From contig JAGFBZ010000906.1 in NCBI GenBank assembly GCA_018398805.1, forward strand, positions 1,054,501 to 1,118,500: 64,000 nucleotides of DNA, written 5' to 3'. Of this stretch, positions 49,310 through 60,960 are shown piece by piece. Positions within the stretch are counted from its first letter, which is position 1. Each line of letters opens with the position of its first letter. The position numbers and the translations under genes were made by a program. The notes beneath the pieces are model-generated. The model was not told the DNA's origin and made no database searches. It saw nothing but the letters and a program-made list of their open reading frames with translations. This DNA comes from Hirundichthys speculiger. Its lineage: Eukaryota; Chordata; Actinopteri; Beloniformes; Exocoetidae.

Positions 49310-52300
49310 AAAGAAAATATTTACAAACTGCATTAGAAAGTGATTTTGCTTATTTTCTACGTGAATAAGGAAAACTCAACCCCAAACATTTTTTTTAAAT
49401 GAATAGGTCAGTAAGTTGACCAGGGACCCATGAAGATATAACGTATATATGAATATGTATAGATATCATAATGTCATGACAGCAGGTTGCCCATTCTGCA
49501 CTTTACTAACAACATAGAATAAATATCTTTAGGGAACACAGAAGCTGCTTTTTTTTCCTGCAATAATGTTTTTTGGTGTTTGCCGATGCTGTTTGTTGTC
49601 TCCACAGGGACCGTTACAAAGGGGGCCCCCTGTCCCCAAAGAAGACCTTCACCACCGGGATCCCTTAAAAGCACATATTAAAAACGCGCTGTCTGTCCCC
49701 CCCTCCCATTTCCACACATCCCCAGGCCCAAACCACATGCTGCAAAACAGCTGGCTTCACTGATATTTTATTAATGATGTTCTTTAATTAGTTTAATTAC
49801 ACAGAATCACGTCTCTGTGCATAATTTTTGCCCTATTTAATGAAAAAAAAAAAAGAAGAAGAATCCCAACTGCCACTTATGTATACAGAGAAATCTCTGC
49901 CCTCTGGCTGAGAGAAGAGTAATTGTGTGAGATTCTTTTAAGGTCATGCGCTCTGAGGTGCTTTAAGCGCGAGCCAGAATCCGAATGCAGGTTTGCCTCA
50001 CATGCTTTTTGTTGTCACTCAGGCTTTGTTTGCCGATGAAAGCAGGGTGGTGTCGTGAGCAGAGCGAGGGCTTTCTCTCAATGTATCATGTTTGGTTTGA
50101 CTCTACCAGTCTTCCTTAAAAGAAAAGAAATAGAAAAAAAAAGAAAACAAAATCTTTTTTCTTACATTTCAATGCTTGTCCTGTCATGATTCATTCACAC
50201 AGATTTTAAAATGCAGTTAATTGATAGCTATTAATTCCTTACACGGCCAATGAATACTGCATGCAGTAATCCACCATTGAAGAGCTCTTTGATAGCTGTT
50301 CATAAAACACCCGAAAGACCTCTGGGCATAGGAGTGCTGTGTTTCACTGTGACCCACATGCCAAGATGGCAGCTCCACCTGGGACGTTCCTCAGTGTTTG
50401 CGCTGTAACCCAGTAAGAGCAGATCAGGCCTTTAACACGGGGCTTTATTTGGACAGCACAATTGTTAGTCAGCAGCAACACTATCTGACCTCATACATCT
50501 TATCATGCAAGCGCTCTGTCAACAGCGTTACTGGAAGAGGACAGCACTAATGCTCAGACACATTAGCATCCCTCAACAGTTTCCAAGATGGCCGTCGGGG
50601 CAGATATGGGGGAAGTGCAGCTTGTCAGACAATGATGTTCAACCATGATGACAACGGGAGTAAATGAGGTTTCAGAGACCTCATCTAAGACAAAATCAAT
50701 ATGCTGCCTCCTCAGCTCAGGAAAGAAGCTTTCTGCACATTATCTGCTTTAAGTAGCACGAGGGGGAAACAGGATGGATGAGCCTGTGTGCTCCCGGTTT
50801 TTTGGGGAGCTGCGAGAAGTCTGTTGCCACCTCCCATCAACGTTGCCTCTTCATCTCCTGCACCATCATATCAACACGCACAAAGGAATTATGGATACAT
50901 CTCTATCCACCCCACCTGGTCTGTGGTATCACTCCTCAGCTCAGACTGCTTTAAAAGTCAATTACCAGGCTAAACGACTTGAGGAATATCTCTCAAGAAT
51001 GATGTTTCACACACTTTATCGATGGCAATAACATTACAGCTGATTAGCAGAACCAAATGTGCTCTTTTTGTAATGCAACACACAGAAAGGTAACTGGATC
51101 GCCGCGTTGGCTCCAGCAGTCCCAGGATGAGCCTTGCTGGCGGCTAGACTGGAAACATCCCAGAAAGCCTCAGCCCTGAGAGGGGCTAATGTTTCAGCCG
51201 GAGCAGAAGAACTCCAGAGCGATAATGTTGATTCACTATATACGCAGTTGACTTAACCTGCACTGCAACCACAGGAGCATTTTCCTCGATCGAGGGTCGC
51301 CACAGGAACTAGGAGTCCAGCAGAGATCCGGGTGGAGACATTTCATACCCGAAATGACCTTGGAAGGTGAAGAAGATCACTTTAATCAGCTGAGAAGACA
51401 AAGAGACACCAGGCGTAATGCAGAGAGATGGTTGCAACAGAGAAGCAGTGATTTCAACTGATAAAATATTCATCTGAATAAGACTTCTGAATCCTGCTCC
51501 AGTCACAGTCTGTAAAAAAATATATAACATTTACAGGTTTTGAGTTAATACAGCTGAAGTGCACTTCCTGTCTGGCTGCTTTGTGACCAGTACTGAGTAC
51601 GACCCGATACTTCAGAGAAGAATGACGCATTTTAATTGACTTAATCTGCCTAAAGTACTTCATTTCACTTGTTTCCGTGTTTCCTGAGAGGCACTAGAAA
51701 CACATCCAACCGCTGGATCAAAATGAAACACAGCATCAGAGGTCACCAACTTTCACACACTTCACAAACTTTAAAAATACAAAATTTAGCATTTGGTGAA
51801 TTGGGATCAAACTCGAGGAATACCATGGAAAGCTGAGACTGACTGAAATATGGGAAATCTTCTGTTACCTTTTATTTCTCATTTCCTCTGTCATGATGTG
51901 CATGTACATAGTCATATTACAGTTACAGAACAAATTACATTGTGAATTTCTAGGGTGCCTCGGTTTGTTTGTTCCACAAACTGGAGGATTCCCATTCAAA
52001 TATAAAGCGAAGGCCACTCGTGCATTCAATAAAATTAATTTTAGCTTTTGGCCGCAGCTTTGCAGAAGTTGACTGAAGACTGCTATTAAAAAATATTTGT
52101 TTTTGTATATTTCGTGGAGGAAATGCATCCAAAATAGACTCAAGGTAGAGGAAGCTAATTCATAGCTACATTAAAAACGGTTTACATAAAACTGAAATTT
52201 GAGAGCTGTGCATTATGAGGCAGCAGAACCATAATGTACGATCACAAACCAAAAAAAGCAACAAAACCATGCCAGCAATGCTCACATTATATAGATGCAC

Positions 52301-53004
52301 TCAGGAATTTATGTGGAACAGAATGGGCTGTGCAGAGACAAACTCCTACCACAGACGTACCACATAGCAAATACAACCAGAAGCATCATTTCTGAGGAGA
52401 AACTAAAGATAGATACATGCATTTTCTATACCAGCGTCCTCTTGTTTAGGCTTGCAGAGAGACTGGAGGTTCGCATTTATGCCAGATGTCACTGAGCAAG
52501 AGGCTCGAAACAGATCACCAGACTATGGACCACAAACTATGGACTAGGACCACAAAAAGACAAACTGCACAAACAAACATCTTCCTCTATTCTTGCCTCA
52601 ATATATTTTTACACACTTTGTCTATGGGTCACACTCGTCCACTGCTGCACAGCTTTGTAACAAGCCACAAGGTTGCTGGTACTGATTTAAAATTAATTTT
52701 AACGCTAACACAGACTGTTTAATCTTTAGCATGTTATCACGGTACCATGAATAACTGCCATTGCCAAATAAAATAAAATAAAGCATTTTTTGTTCATCAT
52801 AAATTGTCAATAACAATACAACAAAAATTAACAACAAAAAAAAAAAGATTGTGTACTCACATCTTACCTGCATCAATCAACACTGGGCACTTTGGCATGA
52901 GGTCATGTTGCCAAGCTCAAAACATCTTTTATCTCTGACAGCATTTTTAGAAAGCACTGCCATGGCGTGTTTCCTATTCATACTCACATATCAGCTACAT
53001 GCAA
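49310..53004. other. Unique noncoding DNA, one exon candidate
   Basis: Apart from the candidate at 49608-49763, no coding sequence was recognised. An A-rich tract lies at 50120-50152. A complex AT-rich block at 50190-50300 (GATAGCTATTAATTCC, CAATGAATACTGCATGCAG) is a possible conserved element. Two CCAAGATGGC words (YY1-like) lie at 50362 and 50584. Confidence 0.4.
49608..49763 (+). CDS. Candidate terminal exon of an unseen gene
   Basis: A pyrimidine-rich run with a TGTTTGTTGTCTCCACAG acceptor ends at 49607 and is followed abruptly by GC-rich sequence. In one frame it stays open for 51 codons to TGA (starting GPLQRGPPVPKEDLHHRDPL). In a second frame it gives the compact ending DRYKGGPLSPKKTFTTGIP before TAA. 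Either could be the last exon of a gene whose other exons lie outside the window or were not recognised. I know of no protein with these endings. It could also be a chance splice-like match in noncoding DNA. Confidence 0.2.
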   Translation, partial: GPLQRGPPVPKEDLHHRDPLKAHIKNALSVPPSHFHTSPGPNHMLQNSWLH

Positions 53005-53105
53005 AGTGATTACTCGCCCACGGGGAACAACTCAGTAATCAGCGTCTTGCCCAAAAACACTTCGACATGTGGAAATGCTATGGATTGAGCTGCCAACTCT
53101 GTGAT
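53005..53105 (-). mobile_element. Relic of a common fish retroposon tail
   Basis: AGCGTCTTGCCCAAAAACAC followed by TTCGACATGTGGAA and GAGCTGCCAACTCTGTGATT matches the order of words in an abundant fish repeat (cagtgtcttgcccaaggaca... type). Only about 100 bp remain. The strand and family are uncertain. Confidence 0.45.
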
Positions 53106-53135
53106 TAATTGAAAAGCCACTTTCCAGTAGAGGTG

Positions 53136-53400
53136 ACTGGGGCTCGAGAGGTGTAGCTGTGGTCTGCCAGTTGGAAGGGCTGTGATTTGGACCCCAGCTT
53201 CCTAAGTCCACATGTCAAAATATGTTGAAGTGTCCGTCGGCAAGACGCCGAACTACACTTCATCCCTGGTGTGTTGATTGGTGTGCGAGTGTATCTGTTA
53301 GGGGAAAAAACAGCACTGCGTGAGTTAAAAGTTTGAGAATATGTGAATGTGACTGGTGGTGTTAAATGCTTAAAATCATCAAAAAAGAAAAAAAAAAGAT
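53136..53400 (+). mobile_element. tRNA-derived SINE
   Basis: The head (about 53136-53200) has the spacing of pol III boxes: GGGCTCGAGAGGTGTAGCTG in A-box position and GGGCTGTGATTTGGACCCC as a decayed B box. The body continues CCCCAGCTTCCTAAGTCCAC and AAGTGTCCGTCGGCAAGACG. It then reads GTGTGCGAGTGTATC, GAATGTGACTGGTGGTGTTA and AATGCTTAAAATC. It ends in an A-rich tail (53380-53400). This order is that of a widespread fish SINE family. Internal mutations show it is old. Confidence 0.75.
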
Positions 53401-54854
53401 GAAAATAATCAAGGAGTGGGGGCAGTCTCAGTGTCAGACACCCTACCTGGCATCTGAGAAGCTTCAGGGCACGCTCCAGCCTCTGCTCTGCTGGCATCCT
53501 CCGCTGTACCTACACTGCATGGATGCACACCTACATGGCTATTATCTCCACAACTCTGGGACCCCACATCCTCTAAACAGTTTTAGTAAACTTTAGTCAG
53601 TGATCTTTGCATTTGATGAATTTGCAGCGCATGCATCTCCCCCCTCCCTTGCTTGTGGTATAAGGGCGTCTGTCTGGCACAGGCTTGTCCAAAATCACTC
53701 TGTTCCCCCTCTTCTTCTTCTCACAACTGTCGGTAAATGGCTGGGAAGTGAGGAAGAGCAGTTTCTGGAGTTTTAGGAGAATGATTTTGTTCCCTTCTTG
53801 TCTGATGCAGGATTCTAGCTGCTCAATATTCCAGGGGCTTCATTCATAAACACTGAGGATGCACAAAACAGGGCCTGGAAATTGTCTCCATGCAAACATT
53901 GTGATCTACAAAAAAATAAATACATAAAAAAATTAATATAGCAGGAGATAAATAACAGGAGAATAAACTTACCTGTATGTAAACTCTGAACCTTGAGCGT
54001 GTACATTTTGGAGACGGGTGAAACTGACGGTGCAGATGGTGAGGTGGTGAACTGAAGCCACTATTATCTATAAGGGTGGTGAGAGTTTTTATATAACGTT
54101 AAATTGTCTGCCTTTTGTTTGGGTTAGATATCATCTGAGAGGGCTGGGATGAAAGCACAATATTGCCCTGCCATTTTGGACTCCATTATTAGCATGACTA
54201 GTCAATGCATCAAGTTTCCTGACGGTGTGGGAGAACAGGCCAACGTTAAAAGGCAATTTGCAGCAATGTCAGGTTTCCTAAATGTAATTGCACAACTGAG
54301 TGTACTCACATTGCTATAAGGCCCTCAAGTGAAAATAAATGTGTCTATGTGAACGTAAAAATGTGCATATAATCAATGTACAAGTTATTTGTGACTCAAA
54401 CATGGTTCTGACAAAATTGGTGGTATGGTGGCCTGGCCCAACACGACTCATTCGTCCTGACCTGAACAGACAGGTGCTGCAAGATGCCTGGCAGCAGGCT
54501 GATTTGCATGCAAAAGCATTCAGGAGGTGCTTTGCATTGACCATTTATGGTAGAATGTGGGTGTGTAGAGGGAAGGATATGAGGTGAATCCATCTGTGCA
54601 AACCTCCAGGTGGGCTGTGATTTATCAAGGGAGATTGCTTGGAGGTGTGCGTAGTACACACCGTTTCATAAATCTGATTTTTTTTTTTTTTTTTTTTTTT
54701 TTTTGCCGTACATCCTTTTCAGCTTTTGTGCACAGGAAACTTTTAGTTAAGCTCCCATCCACAGTTTTAAAATGACCAGTCAGGGCCTTTCTTGCCTCAC
54801 TTTTTGCTTTATGATGCCTAAATGGCGTTAGCATTGTTAGCAATTAGCACCTTG
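53401..54854. other. Mostly unique DNA, possible old Harbinger-like element
   Basis: No exon was recognised. Sequence near 53838-53868 (TTCATTCATAAACAC then GATGCACAAAA) and near 54644-54676, read on the opposite strand (GATTTATGAAACG then TACGCACACC), look like weak inverted ends of a Harbinger-like element. A T run of about 27 bases lies at 54678-54704. Confidence 0.3.
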
Positions 54855-56254
54855 AATCTTTTCCTGCAAAGCCAGGCTGCTGTGATAGATGCAGTATGTG
54901 GTTTTGCATTATCTTGCTGAAATATGTACGGTCTACATCTGGATGGGAGCATACGTTGCTCTAAAACCTCTGTAACCTCTCCTCCTCTGCACTGATGGAG
55001 CCCTTTCCGATGTGCTAGTTGTCTACAGCATAGGCACTAATACAACCCCACATCATCAGAGATGCTCGCTTTTGAACTGTCTGCTGACAACAAGCTGGAT
55101 GATCCCTCTCTCCTCTTTCTGAGAAGACGTCCATTGTTTCCAAAAAGAATTTCAAATTTTGTGTCACAGACCTTTTTAGATGGTCTGAGAAGACTGTGAC
55201 TTCTCTTGATCGTGTTGTAATGCCCATAGCCTCTAGTGATGTCATAAAGCGGCGCCTGTCGCACCTCTCCCTCGCGCCTGGATCCCACGTACAACGGAGC
55301 AGCAAAAGGACTGAGAGCTCTTTATGTGTCTTTTACTTTTTCTTCCGGTAGCACGTTTTCTGAGCACATAGTCATGTATGACACACGTTGACAGCTGGAC
55401 ACTGTAAGACCCTTTTTTTGTGTGTATGAATAAAAACGATGTTGTGATTCCCACAACCTCGTGAGTGGATAGCCCCTGCTTTTCAACTCCACTTGCACAA
55501 CCCCAGCTCCCAAGTGTTACAGAGTTCACATATGAGATTTTTCTTTGCATCATGCAGCTTTAACTTGCGTTTGTGGATTGCGTGGTGACCTGTGTCCACA
55601 GACAGGGATTGCTGGAAGTGTTCCTGATCCCCTCCAGTCATGTCCATTAGAGAATCGTGCCTGTTTCTAATGCAGCGCCGCCCGAGGGCCTGAAGATCAC
55701 AGGCATCTAGTTTTGACCTTCGGCCTTGTCCCTTGTGCTCAGACACTCCTCCTGATTCTCTGAATCTTTTGATGATGTGATATTCTGTAGATGGTGGGAT
55801 CTTTTAAAGTCTTTGCAGTTTTACAATGAGGAACAATCTGTTTGTTCCACAATTTTTAGACACATTTTATCAGATCGGTGAACCTCTGCTCATCTTTACA
55901 TCAGACAGGCTCTACCTCTCTGAAATGCTCCTTGTCATGTCCCTGACCGGTTACCAGTTAACCTAATTAGTTGGCAAATGCTCCTTCATTTGTTTTTGAT
56001 TTGCACCAGTTCCTGCTTCCAGGCTGTTGTCGCTCCTGTTCCAACTTTTTATGTTTTTAGACGCGTTGCTGCCGTCAAAGTCAAAATGAGCAAATATTTT
56101 CCATGAAATGGTAAAATGTCAAATTTAACATCAGATATGTTCTTTATGCTCTAGTGGTACGAAGACGTGGGTCTATGAGACTTTATAATCATTGCATTCT
56201 GTTTTTTCAATCTATATTTTACACAGTGTCTCAGCTTTTTTGGACTTGGGTTTG
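54855..56254 (-). mobile_element. Tc1-like transposon relic, one end lost
   Basis: The outer end at 56254 is intact: on the minus strand it reads ACAAACCCAAGTCCAAAAAA, with TA just outside (56255-56256). This matches the start of the short element at 62449. Inward lie GCATTCTGTTTT and AAAATGAGCAAATATTTTCC, and further in is a decayed transposase on the minus strand. The other terminal repeat was not found. The element fades out near 54855 (GTGGTTTTGCATTATCTTGC). I recognise the family as abundant in teleosts. Confidence 0.8.
55015..55746 (-). pseudogene. Broken Tc1-like transposase (minus strand)
   Basis: The upstream piece (55483-55746) shows RRSKLDACDLQALGRRCIRN and SLMDMTGGDQEHFQQSLSVD, the second half of the Tc1 DNA-binding region. 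The downstream piece (55015-55305) has SDHLKRSVTQNLKFFLE and KRASLMMWGCISAY, around and after the first catalytic Asp; an overlapping frame there (55037-55294) reads SKKVCDTKFEILFGNNGRLL. Several frame changes and stops separate the pieces. The region that should carry the second Asp and the catalytic Glu is unreadable or lost toward 54855. The gene is not functional. Its enzyme would have moved elements with CAACCCC-type ends, such as the one at 62449. Confidence 0.8.
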
Positions 56255-57514
56255 TATTTACAGACTTCAAATGAGAAAAAGTTGGAACAGTTGAGCACAA
56301 AAAAAAAGAACTCCACAAGTTCACATTTTTATTCAGTGAAATGTTCCAGGTGTTGTTTTGTCCTTGTTTCCCCTCAAAAAACTCTACATAACCTCTATTA
56401 GGGACATATAAGACCAGTCCATTACCGATACCCTCTTCTTCTGCTTTTATACTTTTGTAATTGTATTTTCCATTGTAATGTGGTTTTTGCATTGTGTTGT
56501 TAAAACCTGCATGCATCTCCCTGGAGAACATATCACCTTGAAAGCAGCATATGTCACTCAAAAATTCTGGTGTACTTTTTTGCATTGATGCTGTTGTTAC
56601 AGAACTGACACTGATGCAACCCATCACAGAGCCTGGCTTTTGGACCTCATACTTATCTGTTTGGTCCTTTTTTCTTTATTTATTTCTTCCAAAAAAGGAG
56701 CTGGTTCTGAATCATCTCACCATGATGCAGGTTTTCCACTGCATTATATCATATGCTTACCAGTTCAGAGAAACTGGGACCACTCTCTGACAAGGTTAAC
56801 ATCACGCTTTTTTTTAACTATAATTTTTAGTATTATTTCTGATTGAAGTTCTGTCTTCTCTTCCTTCTCAAATGTTTCCCAGATGAATCTCTTGCTCAGC
56901 AGCTGGTTAAATCAGCTACAGATGGAACATGGATATGGAAGTTCTTGATCCAGTCCTGTCTGAGCGAACTGGAGATCCTGTCAGATCAGAGGTATTTAGC
57001 TCAGGCCTGTACTCATCCGGTTTTTGAAATTAAAATCCTCCAGATTTCTGAAAAAATTTAAATGGTATTGTGCGCTGTGGAGGAAGAAGTATGCATATCC
57101 CTTGCAATTTTTCATTATGTGTAATGTTTAAATATTATCTTGAAGCATTTGTTTTCAGACATGAGATCTTTTTCAAAGACTCAGCCTTTCATGAATACTG
57201 GTTTTGCACCAGCTAATTATCACAGTCACATGTTGACATCACTTGTTTTAAATGACATATCTCAAACCTCATTACTAGTCCGGCATTGCCACTGTTTAAT
57301 CTTTTTTTTTTTTTGATTGTGTAACAGGCCTAAAAAGCAGAAATGCATGTATATTAACAATGAAATGTCACTGACAAGAGCAACAATCAGTATTTTGGGT
57401 TCATACCGTCTGTAATGACATGAAAGTAAAAGTAAGAACAATTACATTTTCTTATATACCTTTTTTTTCTTTGTGGTTCCCTTATGGTCGCGTTCAAAAA
57501 CTGCAGCAACATAT

Positions 57515-57625
57515 TTATGCCCTTAACGCATTAATGACTGCAAAAAATTAATGAATGAATAATGAGCATTATGAATACTGTTATCAATAATTGTATGAAT
57601 AATGGCCATGCATAATGCATGACAT
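57515..57625. promoter_or_regulatory. Candidate conserved noncoding element
   Basis: A very dense cluster of homeodomain/POU-like words: CGCATTAATGACTGC, AAATTAATGAATGAATAATG, ATCAATAATTGTATG and ATGCATAATGCATGACATTT. It lies in a 110-bp stretch bordered by ordinary sequence. Inference from motif density only. Confidence 0.35.
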
Positions 57626-57844
57626 TTGCCCCGAGGCAGACTCTGGCGTTTCTGTTCGCGTCCAGAACACGGGTGTTGCATGGTGACTGAGACATGACTG
57701 ATCAAATAATGGCACACTCTGCACTGGCCTTGCATTTGTTAACCCTCCTTCCTGCAGCAGGGCCTGTACTCTTCATTTCACTTTTTGATGTGGATCATCC
57801 CTGGCCTTGTTTACAATGGTTTGATTATAGTGAAACAAAAAATC

Positions 57845-58030
57845 GGTCATGGAAACCAAGGTAGATCTGAGGGGAGGAATCTGGGTATTAGCATTCTACC
57901 CGCACTCCGGCTTCATCAGAGCTAATAAGGGAGGCCTGCACCGGGGTCTTTCATCTAGATTAGGACTCTTATCACATGCCACCTGCATGGAGCAGCCTGC
58001 CATTCATATGCAGATGCAGGCAAGGCAGGA
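57845..58030. promoter_or_regulatory. Candidate conserved noncoding element
   Basis: A complex, repeat-free stretch with GTATTAGCATTCTACCC, AGAGCTAATAAGG, TCTAGATTAGGAC and CCATTCATATGCAGATGC (an E-box beside an octamer-like word). Inference only. Confidence 0.3.
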
Positions 58031-60270
58031 CTTGGGTTTTTCCTAACTCTGTCACTTCTCATTGCACAGTAAACATTTCCACTGGAATGTATAACCTTGT
58101 TGCTCAGCTTTTATTCTGATGCTCGCTACGGCCTCTCGTGGCGTATAACCCAGAAGTGAAACAGTGTTAGATGCTGGCATAATTGGACTGATCCTGCATA
58201 GTTTCCATGGGACTGTCAAAAAGATAATTATTAGAATGTAGGACGTGTTAATTGACAAAGTAATAAATAAAACAAGGTTCCGTTTAGCTCCAGGGGAATA
58301 CTGACAAGAATGTTTCACAGTACATCTCAGAGAATGTGTAAAAACCTGTAAAAATGTACATGATGATTAACTGATGCTGGTCTACTCATGAACTGAAAAT
58401 TCAGCAAGAAAGAGAAGTGACAAAAAAAATCAAATGGATTTAACTGAATGAGTAATATGAGGCAATATGGGGGTTTTCCTATCAACATTCTCTCATAGAC
58501 CTCAGAGTGAAAGTGTTTATTTGTGAACCAGAATGGATATAAATGCTGCTATGGGTGCCGATCTCCAAACAATGGAAAGCATCATGATGGATTGGTCCCA
58601 TGGGGAGAACTCAGTCAATCGATGTTCACGAAAACAAACGTGTCAGTGAGCCCCAACAGCAGGTCTGTGTTCTTTTGACTGTCTTTCTTCTGAAACCACA
58701 GTTGGTTATTTTAGCGATATTAGCTAAAAAATTAATAATAAATCTGCATTATTTTACAGCTCTGACCTGAATAATGAAGCACGTCAAACATCGGATGGTG
58801 GCCGGGGTGACATCTTAGTTGGCCGGACTGTTGACGCTTATGTGATAGGGATCCGTGGGCCGCGTATTTTGTGGTTGTGTTAACTGGACATGGCTGAGAA
58901 ATGGACGGGTCCTCTGTGGACCACTGTGAGTGATCAAATTGGCTGTCAGGAGTGTGTTGGAGTGGGTCACGAGGGAGCACTATCTCTCCGAGACAGTGAG
59001 AAATTGGGGGTGGGACATCGTAAGACACATTAATGAATAGGTGGAGCTTTTTTTTTTTCTTTTTTTTTTTGTTTTTTTCCTCACTTCTTCCACTGGTCTG
59101 CCAAGGCCTCCCAGGTTTGTGCAATCTCTCAGTGTCAACATCTCTCTATAAGGCTGATTCAATTAAGATTACGCCAGCTGCGGAGCAGGAGACTGACAGG
59201 GGTCAGTTTGATTTTGCCGATTGCCTTTGTGCCTTTTGTTTTTTCAGCTCGTGTTACTGCTTTGCCTGCCACTTGTACTGGAGGGAGAAGAGAAGCTCTG
59301 CTGGGGGAAGGCCACAGTGGTGAACCTATTAGAAGTCATGAGTAAATATATTACTCATATCTGATATGATTATCCTCCACTGTGTGTGTGTGTGCCTGCT
59401 TCCACTTTGCTTTTATAAATTTTACAAACAGGAAAAGATTATATTCGTGCGCCTTTGACCCTATGTGTATAATAATGTGCATGTTTTGCACATTTACAGT
59501 ACTGTGCAAAACGCCGAAGGACTCATGGTCCTTATTTTATCAACGTTTTAATCACATCGCTATTTATTTTCAGTCTCTTGAAGTTATAAACAGAAATTAC
59601 AGCAGCCTGGCTTTCCTGAGCTTAAATCAAATGAATAATACTGTTGATAACGTTGTATATCATTGTATCTGCATGGGACAGGTTCTTTAAAAAGAGTTAA
59701 AATACTAGGCTTCCATTACCGGGGGTTTGGCGTAGTTTTTTGGGGCCAGATTGTTGACGCATGTCTCCATTACTGGGGACGGCTCTCAGGAACCTCTGTG
59801 GGACCACAAGACATACCTGTGATAGGACAGGTGCTCAGAGCAGTCCTGGGAAACATCTGGATGGCGGTGGTCTTGACTTGCTGATTGGGTAGGCTGTGGG
59901 CAGGAAATTATGTCATTCAGCCTCATGTACAAGTCATCTCTTCCCAACCAGTTATGGCGCGGGATCGGGGCCAAAATTAAGACTATTGCGCAGCCGGCGG
60001 TGTCTACATCCTTGTCGCAGGAGGCTATGTCCAATCCGAAACCGGCTATTGATCTGATCACTGATAGGCCTGCATCAACAACTGAGTGGCCGGCGCCGGC
60101 AACTGAGCAGGCGACTAGTCACGTTACTTGGTCGGTAACCTTCGTGTCGAACCCAGCAACTCATTGGATCGCCTACTGTCGCTGACGTGCGTTATCATTG
60201 GAGAGGCTAACGACTAGCATGCCTAGGCTGGTCACCCACCGGATTGTCTATCCCTCTGTTATCCATTAGC

Positions 60271-60408
60271 ATGGATAGGCTGGCGTTAGCATTGGAGAGG
60301 CTGGCGACTAGCATTCCGAGGCTAGTTCACCCACGAATTGTCTACTCCTTTGTTATCTTAGCATGGATAGGCTGGCGTTAGCATTGGAGAGGCTGGCGAC
60401 TAGCATTC
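60271..60408 (+). repeat. Tandem duplication present in the left arm only
   Basis: The unit GCATGGATAGGCTGGCGTTA, followed by GCATTGGAGAGGCTGGCGAC, occurs twice (starting near 60271 and 60361), about 90 bp apart. The right arm has it once (61448-61510). This accounts for nearly all of the 95-bp length difference between arms. Confidence 0.85.
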
Positions 60409-60597
60409 CTAACTGCGGTCAAGCCAGCCGTCTCTCCTTTTTGCGAAGTCAAGCGAGCCGCTCCAACATTTCAAGTGCTCATGTGTTACAGCTTTACGGT
60501 AAATGGACGGCTGCGGGTGAGAAAGTCAGCGCTAGGAGGCCACAGCGTGTATTAATATCCGGTTTTCAAAATAAAATGTGAGTTATTGAAAGGCGTG

Positions 60598-60960
60598 TAG
60601 TGTGATCTTTACTAGTTTTGAATCATTATGTCACATGACCTAGAGGCTATTGAAATAAATTGATGATTAGGAATGTTTAAATGGAATAAAAAGAGGTGTA
60701 TCTCAACCAGCCAGTGTAGTACTGTGATCATGCACTGATTTTGAGTCATTAGGTCACATGACCTGGAAGCTATTGAGCTAAAATGCTAATATTTATTTTA
60801 AAAAATTAACATAAAATATTAGAAATGTTAAAAAAGAATAAAAAGGTGTATCTCAACCAGCCAGTGGAGTACTGTGATCCTGCACTGAGCTAAAATGCTA
60901 ATATTTACTGTAAAAATTATTATAAAATCTCAGAAATGTTAAAGTGGAATAAAAAGAGGT
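60598..60960 (+). repeat. Degenerate tandem subrepeats inside the inverted repeat
   Basis: A unit of roughly 130-170 bp is present about three times. Its landmarks are GTGATC, TTTGAGTCATTAGGTCACAT, GACCTGGAAGCTATTGA, GCTAAAATGCTAATATTTA, GAATAAAAAGAGGTGTATC and CAACCAGCCAGTGTAGTACT. The third unit is shortened and forms the spacer. The right arm carries the complementary units. Confidence 0.75.

Larger units (their letters stand above)
56257..59950. other. Unique noncoding DNA with regulatory candidates
   Basis: No exon was recognised. A 158-codon minus-strand frame (56151-56627) starts inside the Tc1-like end and lacks a domain. Candidate conserved blocks lie at 57515-57625 and 57845-58030. 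A T-rich tract lies at 59048-59078. Confidence 0.4.

Noticed and set aside
56151..56627. 158-codon open frame on the minus strand
   Set aside because: Its C-terminal end runs into the terminal repeat of the Tc1-like element, and it has no domain.
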